In this document: positions 26,307 to 35,257 of the stretch, piece by piece
How positions within the stretch are numbered: position 1 is the first letter of the stretch
Layout: every line of letters begins with the position of its first letter
DNA from: Aquisalimonas sp.
GTDB taxonomy: Bacteria; Pseudomonadota; Gammaproteobacteria; Nitrococcales; Aquisalimonadaceae
Direction: 5' to 3'
Assembly: GCA_007126095.1 (NCBI GenBank)
Contig: SLBZ01000061.1
Coordinates: 1 to 64,000 of the forward strand
DNA length: 64,000 bases
Program-made: the position numbers and the translations under genes
Notes under the pieces: generated by a model
The model's input: the letters and a program-made list of their open reading frames with translations, nothing else
What the model was told of the DNA's origin: nothing
Database searches by the model: none

Positions 26307-27680
26307 TCACACGTGAATGTGTTCCTTCGGCACCACAATGTGCGCGCGGTGTCCCAGCTCTTCTCGCAGGCGGCGTCTCATGGCGGCGAGGGCGTCCGGT
26401 TCGCCGTGAATCAGGTGGATCTGTCCAAGCCGGTCGAATCCGCCGATCCATCGGGTGATTTCTGCTGCGTCACCGTGGGCTGAGAGGCCGTTAATGGCGA
26501 TGATCCGTGCCCGGAAGTGGACGTCGGCGCCGTGGAACGGAACCACCGGCTCGCCGTCGACGATGCGGCGTCCCCTGGTGCCAGGGACTTGGTAGCCGAC
26601 AAACACCACGCTGTTGTCGGGGTTGCCGGCGTGGAAGCGGAAATGGTGGCCGATCCGTCCACCTTCACACATGCCCGCCCCCGCGATGATGATGGCGGGT
26701 TCGTCCAGCCGGTTCAGCGCCATGGATTCGTCGGGGGTCTGCAATAGTTGCAGCCCCGGGAACCGGAACGGCGCCTCTCGCGTCGCGAAGTGCGTGTTCA
26801 CCTCGGGTTTCAGCTCGTTGTCGAACCGCGGGTACAGCGCCGTCAGCCGGATGCCCAGGGGGGTGTCCACGTATACTGGCACCTCCAGTGTGCCGCGCGC
26901 CTCCATCAGCGAGAGCAGGTAGATCAACTCCTGGGTCCGGCTGAGCGCGAAGGCCGGGGTCAGGGCGATGCCGCCGCGGTCGGTGGTCTCTCGGAGTGCC
27001 GATTCCAGGTCTGCGACGGCCTGCTCCAGTGGCGGGTTTTCCCTGTCGCCGTAGGTGGCTTCCACGAACACCGCGTCTGCGTCCCGAAGCGCCTCCGTGC
27101 CGGGGATCAGCGTCCGTTGCGGGCGGCCGATGTCGCCGGAGAACACCAGGCGTTTCGTCTGTGCCGATTCCTGGAACGTCAGCTCGACCATGGCGCTGCC
27201 GAGGATGTGGCCGGCGCGGTACAGCGTGACGCGCACGCCGGCCATAAGCTGCTCGGCGACGTGGTAGGGCAGCAGCCTGTTCGGCATGCGGAGCACGCGC
27301 GCAACGTCGTCGGCGTCATAGAGCGGCTCGGAAGCGGTGCCTTCCTTCTGTCGGCGGGCGCGGGCCTCTGCCTGAAGCACGTTGGCACTGTCTGCGAGCA
27401 TCTCGCGTGCGATGGCGTAGGTGGCAGGCGTCGTGATCAGCGTGCCCGAGAAACCGTGTTTGTAGAGGAGAGGGACGCGGCCAATGTGATCCAGATGGGC
27501 ATGGGTCAGGATCAGGACGTCGACACTCCTCGGGTCGAAGGGGAAGGGGTCATGGTTCCGGGCTTCCCCCTCGCCCTGGAACAGCCCACAGTCGATCAGA
27601 ACCCGGAGGCCATTGATGTCGGCGAGGTGCATGGAACCGGTGACCTCGCCGGCGGCACCGAACGATGAGACGGTAGCCAT
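26307..27680 (-). CDS. MBL-fold beta-CASP ribonuclease-like protein
   Basis: 457 residues. The metallo-beta-lactamase core begins MATVSSFGAAGEVTGSMHLADINGLRVLIDCGLFQG. It contains THAHLDHIGRVP (HxHxDH zinc motif, about residues 59-64), the later ligand His in GHILGSAMVEL and Asp in FSGDIGR. The beta-CASP module includes ATYGDR and the C-terminal motifs LSAHGD and LIHGEPDA. This is the CPSF73/RNase J-like architecture of RNA-processing enzymes, with an RMMBL-type end. It starts one base after the stop of the PhaC-like hydrolase gene, so the two are one operon. The RNA substrate is unknown. Confidence 0.87.
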   Translation of the reverse strand: MATVSSFGAAGEVTGSMHLADINGLRVLIDCGLFQGEGEARNHDPFPFDPRSVDVLILTHAHLDHIGRVPLLYKHGFSGTLITTPATYAIAREMLADSANVLQAEARARRQKEGTASEPLYDADDVARVLRMPNRLLPYHVAEQLMAGVRVTLYRAGHILGSAMVELTFQESAQTKRLVFSGDIGRPQRTLIPGTEALRDADAVFVEATYGDRENPPLEQAVADLESALRETTDRGGIALTPAFALSRTQELIYLLSLMEARGTLEVPVYVDTPLGIRLTALYPRFDNELKPEVNTHFATREAPFRFPGLQLLQTPDESMALNRLDEPAIIIAGAGMCEGGRIGHHFRFHAGNPDNSVVFVGYQVPGTRGRRIVDGEPVVPFHGADVHFRARIIAINGLSAHGDAAEITRWIGGFDRLGQIHLIHGEPDALAAMRRRLREELGHRAHIVVPKEHIHV

Positions 27681-27681
27681 G

Positions 27682-28776
27682 TCAGGTTTGCGATCGATCC
27701 TTCATCCAGGTGAGTACTCTCGGCCACAGGTCGCGGTGGGCGCTGGCGCCGACCATCATCCCCACGTGCTGCAGCGAGACCCCGGGTTCGTCCTCGTACC
27801 AGAACAGGGCGCGGTCGTCCGTGCCCAGTGCGTCGAGCACCGGAAGGACCGACGCCGGTGATGCGATTTCGCACTGGCGGTTCAGAACACAGCCGACCGG
27901 TGCGTGGATATCCCCGGGTGCCACCGATCGCCCGGCGATGCTCACGCGGCGGGTCATGAACCCGTCCTGCCGGTAGAGAATGGTGACCAGATCCGAGAAC
28001 AGCTGCCGGGGCATGGCGCTCTCGCCCAGCGTCCAGCGCTCCACCAGCAGATGGCAGCGCAGTCGGTCGGGGTGCCCCAGGGAGGAGAGCAAGTCGGTGG
28101 CGCGCTGGTAGACGAATGTCTGCGGTGATGCGGTTACGCCGATCAGGTTCAGCATCGAGCCGGGGATGACGCTGCCGTCCGCAGCGTCCACCGGGGTGTC
28201 GGGATAGGAGGCCACCACCCGCGCCAGCGCGCCGGTCTCCGGTGCAAAGTGCAGCGGGGCGCCGAGCACCACGAGCCCCCGGATCACGTCCGGGTGGCCG
28301 GCGGCAAACAACGCCGCCAGCGTGCCGCCCAGGGAGTGGCCGCTGAGGAGGAGCCGGTCCTCGCCGGTGTCGCGTCGGACGGCGTCGACACACGCGCTCA
28401 GCATGCGGTCGGCGTAATCCTGCAGCCCCAGGGGGCCGTCTGCCTCCGTGGCATCGGGCCATTCCACCAGGTACACGCGAAAACCGGCGTCCAGGTGCTG
28501 CTGCACCACGCTTGCCGTCGGGCTGAGATCCCAGATATCGGGCGTCTTGATGGGTGCCGGCACCAGCAGAACCGCCGGTCCGTCGGCTGCGGCCCCCGCG
28601 TAGCGCCGCACCGATGCGCTGGATGCCGTCTCCAGGCGCTCGTGGGGCGCGGACTGCGGGCCGAGCCCGAGGGCATCGTAGATGCCGGCGAGCCAACGCC
28701 GCTGGTGGTCCACGGTGAGTAGTGCCGTGTGCAGTGGAGAAAACGTGCGTTGCGGGATATCTTCAGTCACGGCCAT
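27682..28776 (-). CDS. PhaC-like alpha/beta hydrolase with serine in the lipase box
   Basis: 364 residues, close to class III PHA synthase length. The order of motifs is PhaC-like: LLVPAPIKTPDIWDLSPTASVVQQHLDAGFRVYLVEWPDA, then SGHSLGGTLAALFAAGHPD, QTFVYQRATDLLS, PVGCVLNRQCEIASP, LGTDDRALFWYEDEPG and QHVGMMVGASA (probable catalytic Asp and His). PHA synthases use Cys in the box (GxCxG); here it is Ser (GHSLGG), so a hydrolase or thioesterase acting on hydroxyalkanoyl or acyl substrates is more likely than a polymerase. It has no obvious signal peptide. Immediately followed by the beta-CASP gene. Confidence 0.78.
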   Translation of the reverse strand: MAVTEDIPQRTFSPLHTALLTVDHQRRWLAGIYDALGLGPQSAPHERLETASSASVRRYAGAAADGPAVLLVPAPIKTPDIWDLSPTASVVQQHLDAGFRVYLVEWPDATEADGPLGLQDYADRMLSACVDAVRRDTGEDRLLLSGHSLGGTLAALFAAGHPDVIRGLVVLGAPLHFAPETGALARVVASYPDTPVDAADGSVIPGSMLNLIGVTASPQTFVYQRATDLLSSLGHPDRLRCHLLVERWTLGESAMPRQLFSDLVTILYRQDGFMTRRVSIAGRSVAPGDIHAPVGCVLNRQCEIASPASVLPVLDALGTDDRALFWYEDEPGVSLQHVGMMVGASAHRDLWPRVLTWMKDRSQT

Positions 28777-29173
28777 TGACCCTAAAGAGTGGCAACATTA
28801 GCTCCAAATGTAGCCCAGCAAACCGCGGGCGCCAGTACGTGGGCTCCTGGCACCTGGATCTCCGCGCGCCCCGCTATGGTGCGCCATCGGTTCTGGATGC
28901 ACAGACCAGGTGCGATTTCAGGCTTCGTATGGGGTAACCGGAAGTGTCCGGGTCGGCTCTCATTCGGCTCCAGTCGCGGGTTTTCCGTCGAAGTGCGCGA
29001 TCTGGCATGCCGTATGCTTGATGTCCGGTCGAGGCGGGTGAGCTGGAGGCACCCAGTGCTGTCGCAACGGCGCGGTGGCGAGAGGTGATCCATACGGAGC
29101 GCCCGCTCAGTTGCCCGAGCGCCGTCGGTCCTGGTGCCGGGTTGCGGTCATGGATGTGGTCGTGTTTGGGAAG
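28777..29173. other. Intergenic region without a supported gene
   Basis: This stretch separates the PhaC-like gene (leftward) from the amidase promoter (rightward). Short open frames on both strands have no family signature or ribosome binding site. A weak TGGCAT-N5-ATGC match at 29003-29017 was considered as a sigma-54 site and not accepted. Confidence 0.5.
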
Positions 29174-29201
29174 TTGACAGGATTCATTCTCTGTGTATGA
29201 C
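29174..29201 (+). promoter_or_regulatory. Sigma-70-like promoter of the amidase/transporter operon
   Basis: TTGACA at 29174-29179, a 16-bp spacer and TATGAC at 29196-29201. The expected start is near 29207-29209, immediately before the first leader hairpin at 29212. Confidence 0.65.
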
Positions 29202-29211
29202 TAAATAGGAC

Positions 29212-29266
29212 GCGCCTGCATCAGAGTCGATGCTGGCGCAGCAAGACAAATCGGGCACAGAAGCCC
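29212..29266 (+). promoter_or_regulatory. ANTAR-type dual-hairpin antiterminator in the amidase leader
   Basis: Hairpin 1: GCGCC-T-GCATC (29212-29222), hexaloop AGAGTC (29223-29228), GATGC-T-GGCGC (29229-29239), a 10-bp stem with one T-T mismatch. Hairpin 2: GGGC (29253-29256), hexaloop ACAGAA (29257-29262), GCCC (29263-29266). Both loops are six bases with A at position 1 and G at position 4, the known recognition feature of ANTAR-domain antiterminators. The 3' arm of hairpin 2 is also the 5' arm of the terminator that follows, so the two structures exclude one another. The ANTAR protein AmiR is encoded at the end of this operon. Confidence 0.85.
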
Positions 29267-29308
29267 CCCATGCTGACACTGACGTGTTTGGCGTGGGGGG
29301 CTTTTTTT
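29261..29308 (+). terminator. Intrinsic terminator in the leader, upstream of the first structural gene
   Basis: AAGCCCCCCATGC (29261-29273) pairs with GCGTGGGGGGCTT (29291-29303) over 13 bp with one G-T pair, followed by seven T (29302-29308). It lies 66 bp before the first structural gene, which is the position of an attenuator. Confidence 0.92.
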
Positions 29309-29374
29309 GTTGCAGCGAATTTTCCGGGAGCTGCCTGTGGCGCTGCCGGTCACAACGGGCTGGAGGGTAGTCCC

Positions 29375-30619
29375 ATGAAGCGACGTGATTTGTTGAAGGG
29401 TGTGGCGTTTGGCGGTGTTGCCGGAGCGGTTTCGTTGAGCGGATTCCCCGGAATCTGGACGGGGCGCGGTACGGTGCTCGCGGCGAGCGGCGATATTCCG
29501 GTTGGCGTGCTGTTCTCGCAGACCGGGGCCGTCGCCGTGGTGGAGAGCACGCTGCACGACGCGTGCATGATGGCCATCGAGGAGATCAACGACAACGGCG
29601 GCATCAACGGCCGCATGATCACCCCCTACGTCGAGGATCCGGCCTCGGATCCGGCCACGTTCGCTGATCGGGCGAACCGCCTCGTCCGGCGCGACAACGT
29701 GATCTCGGTGTTTGGCTCCTACACCTCGGCCAGCCGCCAGGCGGTGCTGCCGGTGGTGGAGGGGCAGAACAACCTCTACTGGTACCCGACGCTGTACGAG
29801 GGGCGCGAGTGTTCCCGCAACGTGATGTACGGCGGCGCCGTGCCTAACCAGCAGCAGCAGGATTTCGTGCCGTGGCTGAAGGAGAACTTCGGCGGCCGTT
29901 TCTACCTGCTTGGCAACGACTACGTCTACCCACGTGAAGAGAACAACGTCTGCCGCATGATCCTCGATGAAATCGGCGGCGAGGTGGTGAACGAAGAGTA
30001 CGTGCCCATGGGCCACGACAGCTTCAGTTCCATCGTCAGTCGCATCCGCCGCGACGAACCGGACGTCATTTTCTGCACGCTGGTGGGCGACTCCGATGTG
30101 GCGTTCCAGCGCGAATACCGCAGCGCGGGGCTCGATCCGGACCGCATGCCGGTGGCCAGTCTCACCCGGTCCGAGGTGGAAGTCGCCGCCATCGGGGGCG
30201 ATGCCGCAGCCGGTCACTTCTCGTCCGCGCCGTACTTCATGGGTCACGAGTCCGCGGAGAACGAGCGGTTCGTGGAAGCCTATCTGCGCAAGTACGGCGA
30301 CGATCAAGTGACTCACTTCGTCAATGAAGCGGCCTACTTCCAGGTGTACCAGTTCAAGGCGGCCGTGGAAGCGCTCAATGGCGAGGAGCTCACCCCGACG
30401 GCGATTCGTGACGCGGCCGTGGGCCTGCGCTTCCAGGCGCCCCAGGGCGAGGTGGAGATCGACGCCAATCTGCACACCCATCTGTGGCCGAAGATCGCTC
30501 AGTGGCAGTCAGACGGGCAGGCCGAGGTCGTGGTGGAGTCGGACGAGCGCATGGCGCCGGAGCCTTACTGGGCATACGAGGGCCAGGTCTGCACGGCCAA
30601 CGGGCTGGAAAACGCCTGA
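29375..30619 (+). CDS. Tat-exported UrtA/AmiC-like amide/urea-type ABC transporter binding protein
   Basis: 414 residues from ATG 29375 (GGAGGG about 8 bp upstream). The N-terminus MKRRDLLKGVAFGGVAGAVSLSG is a twin-arginine signal. The mature protein is a type 1 periplasmic-binding fold: VGVLFSQTGAVAVVESTLHDACMMAIEEINDNGGINGR and LPVVEGQNNLYWYPTLYEGRECSRNVMYGGAVPNQ. It is clearly paralogous to the cytoplasmic AmiC encoded 7 kb downstream, sharing FSQTG, YPTLYEG, YGGA-PNQ and EAAYFQV. The UrtA family binds urea or short amides. It is the first gene after the antitermination leader and probably captures aliphatic amides or urea for import. Confidence 0.88.
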   Translation: MKRRDLLKGVAFGGVAGAVSLSGFPGIWTGRGTVLAASGDIPVGVLFSQTGAVAVVESTLHDACMMAIEEINDNGGINGRMITPYVEDPASDPATFADRANRLVRRDNVISVFGSYTSASRQAVLPVVEGQNNLYWYPTLYEGRECSRNVMYGGAVPNQQQQDFVPWLKENFGGRFYLLGNDYVYPREENNVCRMILDEIGGEVVNEEYVPMGHDSFSSIVSRIRRDEPDVIFCTLVGDSDVAFQREYRSAGLDPDRMPVASLTRSEVEVAAIGGDAAAGHFSSAPYFMGHESAENERFVEAYLRKYGDDQVTHFVNEAAYFQVYQFKAAVEALNGEELTPTAIRDAAVGLRFQAPQGEVEIDANLHTHLWPKIAQWQSDGQAEVVVESDERMAPEPYWAYEGQVCTANGLENA

Positions 30620-30647
30620 CCAGTCGGCTGCAACCGGGAACGTGAAT

Positions 30648-30675
30648 CCGTCGGCCCCATGGATGGGGTCGGCGG
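30648..30675 (+). promoter_or_regulatory. Intercistronic hairpin between binding-protein and permease genes
   Basis: CCGTCGGCCCC (30648-30658), loop ATGGAT, GGGGTCGGCGG (30665-30675): an 11-bp stem with two G-U pairs and no T tract. Such hairpins often protect the 3' end of abundant binding-protein mRNA. The loop is also a hexamer with A1 and G4. Confidence 0.55.
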
Positions 30676-30710
30676 CCCCTTCAGGCGGTGACGGTCGCTG
30701 GGAGTGAGTC

Positions 30711-31580
30711 ATGGAAGCGTGGGTCAACGAGATATTCATCGGTATCAGCCTCGCCTCGATCCTGCTGATGGTGGCCATCGGGCTGGCGATCATTTACGGC
30801 ACCATGGGCGTCATCAACCTCGCTCACGGGCAGTTCGTCATGCTCGGTGCCTACGGTGCGTGGCTGCTGCAGACGCAGTACGGGGTCAGCATCGTGGTTT
30901 CACTGCCAGTGGTATTCCTGGTGGTCGGCCTGGTGGGGTTTGTGGTCGAGCGCACCATCATCCAGCGTCTGTACCACCGGCCACTGGACACCATCCTCGC
31001 CACCTGGGGGATCGGTATTGTCCTGGAGCAGCTCGTTCGCAACGTGTTCGGCTCCAGTTCCAGGTATGTGGCGCGCCCGGAGTTCCTTGAGGGCGGGTAC
31101 ATCATCCTCGGTGCCCACGCGTCGTCCTACCGGTTGTTCATCATCTTTTTCTCTCTGGGGATGCTGGCGGCCACCTGGTACCTGCTGTTCCGCACCGAGT
31201 TCGGTACCAAGCTGCGCTCGGTGATCCAGAACACCGAGATTTCCGAGTGTTACGGCATCAGCGCCAAGCGCGTGTATGCGTTGACGTTCGCCTACGGGGC
31301 GGGGCTGGCAGGGATCGCGGGGGCATTGATTACGCCCCTGGTCAGCGTGACGCCGACGATGGGTACAAGCCTGGTGGTGGACGCCTTCCTGGTCGTCATC
31401 GTCGGTGGCGTCGGCAGTCTGGTTGGCACAGCCGCATCCGCGTTGATGATCGGCGAGGCCACCGCATGGCTGTCCTACGTTCTCAACGACACCACGGGCC
31501 GGATTCTGATCCTGTTGGGCGTGATCGTACTCATCCGTTTCCGGCCACAGGGCCTGTTCCCGGACACCGTTCGGCGCTGA
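30711..31580 (+). CDS. Branched-chain/urea-type ABC transporter permease (LivH/UrtB-like)
   Basis: 289 residues, about eight membrane helices. The family signature MVAIGLAIIYGTMGVINLAHGQFVMLGAYGAW is near the N-terminus, and the C-terminal part has GGVGSLVGTAASALMIGEATAWLSYVLNDTTGRILILLGVIVLIRFRPQGLFPDTVRR. It forms one of the two inner-membrane permease subunits of the operon transporter. It is close to UrtB in the urea transporter group by its FRPQGLF end and by the AmiC-like binding protein that precedes it. Confidence 0.87.
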   Translation: MEAWVNEIFIGISLASILLMVAIGLAIIYGTMGVINLAHGQFVMLGAYGAWLLQTQYGVSIVVSLPVVFLVVGLVGFVVERTIIQRLYHRPLDTILATWGIGIVLEQLVRNVFGSSSRYVARPEFLEGGYIILGAHASSYRLFIIFFSLGMLAATWYLLFRTEFGTKLRSVIQNTEISECYGISAKRVYALTFAYGAGLAGIAGALITPLVSVTPTMGTSLVVDAFLVVIVGGVGSLVGTAASALMIGEATAWLSYVLNDTTGRILILLGVIVLIRFRPQGLFPDTVRR

Positions 31581-31592
31581 GGGGGCACCGCG

Positions 31593-32723
31593 ATGAACAC
31601 GGGTTTCAAGATCGATTGTATCGGCTATGGGTTGTTCGCTGCCTTCGTGCTCCTGGTGATGCCATGGATGGTGGATTTCAGCGGCTACGAACTGAACAGT
31701 TACGCCCGCTACCTGGCCCTTGGCATGGTCGCCGCCGCACTGGCCCTTTCCTGGGGTACTGCCGGAATACTCAACCTCGGGCAGGCACTCACGTTCGGGG
31801 TTGGCGCATACATCATGGCCATGCATCTGAAGTTGCGTGCCAGTGAGTCGCTGCCCGGTGGCATGCCCGATTTCATGGGCTGGACCAACGTGGAAGCGCT
31901 GCCCTGGTTCTGGCAGCCGTTCCATTCGCTGCTGTTCACCCTGGGTGCCGGGGTGCTCATCCCCGTGGGGATTGCGTGTCTGCTGGGCGTGTTCATGTTC
32001 CGCGGCCGCATTACGGGTGTGTTCGTCGCCATCATTACACTCTCGCTCATGCTTGCGGTTCAGTTATGGATCATCAGCGAGCAGCGCTTCACGGGTGGCG
32101 AGAATGGAATCACCGGCCTGGCACCGCTGAACCTCTTCGGCTGGAGCGTGGATACCTACGAACTGTCCTTCTATTACCTGGTGGCGGGCTGCCTGCTGGC
32201 CGGGTTGGCAGTGGGGCTCGGTCTCGTGCGCAGCAAGGCCGGCCTGGTGCTGCGGGCCATCAAGGCGGACCCGGAGCGTGTCCGGTTCTTCGGCTACGAC
32301 GTGGCCCGTTACGAAACACTGGCATTCGCCACTTCCGCCGGCATCGCCGGTGTGGCCGGCATGCTCTACGCGCTGGTGCTGGAGTTTGCCTCACCCACCT
32401 ACATGGGACTGTCCATCAGTCTGGCCATCGTCATCTGGGCCGCCGTGGGCGGACGCGAGTCCATGGTTGCGGCGGCCCTCGGTGGTATCGGCGTGAACAT
32501 GGCCGAGGGACGGCTTTCCGATCTCTTCTTTGATCAGTGGACGCTCATGCTCGGCGTCATTTTCATCGCCGTGGTGCTGTTTCTTCCCCGTGGCATCTAC
32601 GGGTTGGTGGCCACCGCCCGCGATTACCTCGAAGCGCGTTACACAGAGCGGGTGGCTATGGCGTTGAACCGGGAGCAGGACGACGCCGCACGGCCCGTGG
32701 CGGACCGAGGGGAGGTGAAATAA
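31593..32723 (+). CDS. Branched-chain/urea-type ABC transporter permease (LivM/UrtC-like)
   Basis: 376 residues, about ten membrane helices. Motifs include ALALSWGTAGILNLGQALTFGVGAYIMAMHLK, GRITGVFVAIITLSLMLAVQLWI, GGENGITGLAPL and RAIKADPERVRFFGYDVARYETLAFATSAGIAGVAGMLYALV, all typical of LivM/UrtC. The last residues are hydrophilic and may contact the ATPases. Its stop codon overlaps the next start by one base (TAATG). Confidence 0.87.
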   Translation: MNTGFKIDCIGYGLFAAFVLLVMPWMVDFSGYELNSYARYLALGMVAAALALSWGTAGILNLGQALTFGVGAYIMAMHLKLRASESLPGGMPDFMGWTNVEALPWFWQPFHSLLFTLGAGVLIPVGIACLLGVFMFRGRITGVFVAIITLSLMLAVQLWIISEQRFTGGENGITGLAPLNLFGWSVDTYELSFYYLVAGCLLAGLAVGLGLVRSKAGLVLRAIKADPERVRFFGYDVARYETLAFATSAGIAGVAGMLYALVLEFASPTYMGLSISLAIVIWAAVGGRESMVAAALGGIGVNMAEGRLSDLFFDQWTLMLGVIFIAVVLFLPRGIYGLVATARDYLEARYTERVAMALNREQDDAARPVADRGEVK

Positions 32724-33472
32724 TGGCTGCGCTCACCCTGGATGCTCTGACCGTGAAGTTCGGCGGCCTCGTGGCTGTCGATCATCTCGACCTGCAGGTC
32801 CGCGACGGCGAGTTGCGCTGTCTGCTGGGGCCCAACGGTGCGGGCAAGTCCACCACGCTGGATCTGATCTGTGGCAAGACCCAGCCCACCTCCGGCCGGA
32901 TCCTGCTCGGCAACCAGGACATTACCAATCTGCCCGAGTTCAAGCGCGCCCGCGCCGGCGTCGGCCGCAAGTTCCAGACACCGACAGTGTTCAAGGACCT
33001 CACCGTGATCGAGAACCTGGAGGTAGGGCGGTCGTCCGAACCCGGGATTCTGACGACGCTGCGGGTGTTCCGGTCGCCGGTGCGCGGACGCATGAAGGAG
33101 GTCCTCGGCCTGGTTGGCCTGGAGAACGAGATCCGCACCCGTGCGGAGAACCTCTCCCATGGCCAGATGCAGTGGCTGGAGATCGCCATGCTGCTGATGC
33201 AGGACTGCCGCGTCATTCTCATGGACGAGCCGACGGCCGGCATGACGGTGCAGGAGACCAGCCAGACCGCCTCGTTGCTCCGGGAGCTGCGCGGCGACCA
33301 CACCATGATCGTGGTCGAGCACGACATGACCTTCGTCCGGGAGATCGCCGAGACGGTCACGGTCATGGACCAGGGGGCGCTGCTCTCCGAGGGCAGCATC
33401 GAGGCCGTTGAAGCCGACCCGGCGGTCCGGGAAGCCTACCTCGCCGATACCGGAGATGAAGCCCATGCTTGA
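32723..33472 (+). CDS. ABC transporter ATP-binding protein (LivG/UrtD-like)
   Basis: 249 residues from ATG 32723, preceded by GGGGAGGTGAAATA. Walker A is GPNGAGKS (about residues 37-44), the signature segment LSHGQMQWLEIAMLL, Walker B CRVILMDEPTAGM, and the C-terminal switch His in IVVEHDMTFV. The long RKFQTPTVFKDLTVIENLEVG loop is typical of LivG/UrtD. Together with the next gene it forms the ATPase pair. It overlaps the permease gene by one base and the next gene by eight bases. Confidence 0.9.
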   Translation: MAALTLDALTVKFGGLVAVDHLDLQVRDGELRCLLGPNGAGKSTTLDLICGKTQPTSGRILLGNQDITNLPEFKRARAGVGRKFQTPTVFKDLTVIENLEVGRSSEPGILTTLRVFRSPVRGRMKEVLGLVGLENEIRTRAENLSHGQMQWLEIAMLLMQDCRVILMDEPTAGMTVQETSQTASLLRELRGDHTMIVVEHDMTFVREIAETVTVMDQGALLSEGSIEAVEADPAVREAYLADTGDEAHA

Positions 33473-34160
33473 GGCCCAGGCACTGTACTCGTACTACGGC
33501 AAGAGCCCGATCCTCCAGGATGTGGATTTCAGCGTGGAGGAGGGTGGCTTTCTCGGGATTGTCGGCCGTAACGGTGTCGGCAAGACCACCCTGCTGCGCA
33601 CCATCATGGGGCTGACCGACCGTGCCGCCGGCAGCCTGCTTTTTCAGGGAGAGAATCTCCTGGGCATGCGCACCCCCCAGCGCGCCGGGGCCGGTATCGC
33701 GTACATCCCCCAGGGGCGGGAGGTCATCCCGCGCTTTACCGTGCGGGAGAACCTGCTCATGGGCACGTTTCCGCGCAAGGACGGCGCCCGGACCATACCC
33801 GAGCACATCTTCGAGCTGTTTCCGATTCTCGCCGATTTCATCGATCGCCGTGGTGGCGATCTCTCCGGCGGGCAGCAGCAACAGCTCGCCATTGGCCGGG
33901 CGCTGGCCATGGATCCCAAGGTCCTGCTCCTGGACGAGCCCACCGAGGGGATTCAGCCGAACATCGTGCAACAGCTCGAGGACGTCATGCGCCGGCTCAA
34001 CAAGGAGATGGGGCTGACCATCGTGCTCGTGGAACAGAACACCCGATTCGTACGCCAGACCGCCGACCACTTCGTCCTGCTGGACAAGGGGCGGGTGGCG
34101 ATGCGTGGCCGCGGCGAGGAGCTGACCAACGAGGTCGTTGATCGTTACCTCGCTCTCTAG
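33465..34160 (+). CDS. ABC transporter ATP-binding protein (LivF/UrtE-like)
   Basis: 231 residues from ATG 33465. Walker A is GRNGVGKTT, then [25 protein letters not shown] and the signature [15 protein letters not shown]. Walker B is [17 protein letters not shown] and the switch is [10 protein letters not shown]. The [13 protein letters not shown] stretch and EGIQPNIV are typical of UrtE. It is followed 41 bp later by amiE, joining import to hydrolysis in one transcript. Confidence 0.9.
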   Translation: MLEAQALYSYYGKSPILQDVDFSVEEGGFLGIVGRNGVGKTTLLRTIMGLTDRAAGSLLFQGENLLGMRTPQRAGAGIAYIPQGREVIPRFTVRENLLMGTFPRKDGARTIPEHIFELFPILADFIDRRGGDLSGGQQQQLAIGRALAMDPKVLLLDEPTEGIQPNIVQQLEDVMRRLNKEMGLTIVLVEQNTRFVRQTADHFVLLDKGRVAMRGRGEELTNEVVDRYLAL

Positions 34161-34201
34161 TGGAAGCAGTCCTTTGCGCTCCAAGCAGGAGGAGTATCGA
34201 C

Positions 34202-35248
34202 ATGCGTCATGGTGACATTTCCAGCAGTAACGATACCGTCGGTGTGGCGGTGGTGAACTACAAGATGCCGCGGCTTCACACCAAGGCCGAGGTCCTGGAC
34301 AACGCCCAGAACATTGCCGACATGATCGTGGGCATGAAAAAGGGCTTGCCGGGCATGGATCTGGTGATCTTTCCGGAGTACAGCACCCACGGAATCATGT
34401 ACGACCCGGACGAAATGATGGCCACGGCATCCACCATCCCGGGTGACGAGACGGAGATCTTCGCCAAGGCGTGCCGTCAGGCCAACACCTGGGGTGTGTT
34501 TTCGCTCACCGGTGAGCGCCACGAGGATCATCCGAGGAAGAACCCCTACAACACCCTGATATTGATGGATAACCACGGGAAGATCGTGCAGAAGTACCGC
34601 AAGGTGATCCCGTGGTGCCCGATCGAGGGGTGGTATCCGGGCGGTCAGACCTTCGTCAGCGAGGGGCCGAAAGGGATGAAGGTCAGCCTCATCATCTGTG
34701 ACGACGGCAACTATCCGGAGATCTGGCGTGACTGCGCCATGAAGGGGGCCGAGTTGATCGTGCGCTGCCAGGGGTACATGTACCCGGCCAAGGATCAGCA
34801 GGTGATGATGGCCAAGACCATGGCGTGGGCCAACAACAGCTACGTGGCCGTGGCCAACGCGGCCGGCTTTGACGGGGTCTACAGCTACTTCGGTCACTCG
34901 GCGCTGATCGGCTTCGACGGCCGAACCCTGGGCGAATGCGGAGAGGAGGAAATGGGCATCCAGTACGGTCAGTTCTCGCTGTCCCAGATCCGCGACGCGC
35001 GCGAGAACGACCAGTCCCAGAACCACCTGTTCAAGCTGCTGCATCGTGGCTACACCGGCATGCATGCATCGGGGGACGGTGACAAGGGGCTGGCCGAGTG
35101 CCCGTTCGAGTTCTACAAGACCTGGGTGACGGAAGCGCAGAAGGCGCAGGAAAACGTGGAGGAAATCACCCGGTCGACGGCGGGGACGGCCCAGTGTCCG
35201 GTGGGCAGTGTGCCGTACAAGGCGGAGGAGACCGAAGCCGGTCGCTGA
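34202..35248 (+). CDS. amiE: Aliphatic amidase
   Basis: 348 residues, almost exactly the length of Pseudomonas aeruginosa AmiE and starting with the same residues ([27 protein letters not shown]). It is a nitrilase-superfamily enzyme. The catalytic residues fall at the Pseudomonas numbers: Glu59 (FPEYS), Lys134 (KYRKVIPW), Glu142 (PIEGW) and Cys166 (IICDDG). It converts short aliphatic amides such as acetamide or propionamide to the acid and ammonia in the cytoplasm. AGGAGGAG lies 8 bp upstream of the ATG. Gene context (transporter before; amiB, amiC, amiR after) makes the assignment very firm. Confidence 0.97.
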   Translation: MRHGDISSSNDTVGVAVVNYKMPRLHTKAEVLDNAQNIADMIVGMKKGLPGMDLVIFPEYSTHGIMYDPDEMMATASTIPGDETEIFAKACRQANTWGVFSLTGERHEDHPRKNPYNTLILMDNHGKIVQKYRKVIPWCPIEGWYPGGQTFVSEGPKGMKVSLIICDDGNYPEIWRDCAMKGAELIVRCQGYMYPAKDQQVMMAKTMAWANNSYVAVANAAGFDGVYSYFGHSALIGFDGRTLGECGEEEMGIQYGQFSLSQIRDARENDQSQNHLFKLLHRGYTGMHASGDGDKGLAECPFEFYKTWVTEAQKAQENVEEITRSTAGTAQCPVGSVPYKAEETEAGR

Positions 35249-35257
35249 CGCTGTACA

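Noticed and set aside
29003..29017. TGGCAT-N5-ATGC, a possible sigma-54 promoter for the amidase operon
   Set aside because: Two mismatches at key -24/-12 positions and no enhancer; a better sigma-70-like site lies next to the leader hairpins.
28789..29088. Open frame of 99 codons upstream of the amidase promoter
   Set aside because: No ribosome binding site, no recognisable protein features, and overlapping open frames on the other strand; treated as non-coding.
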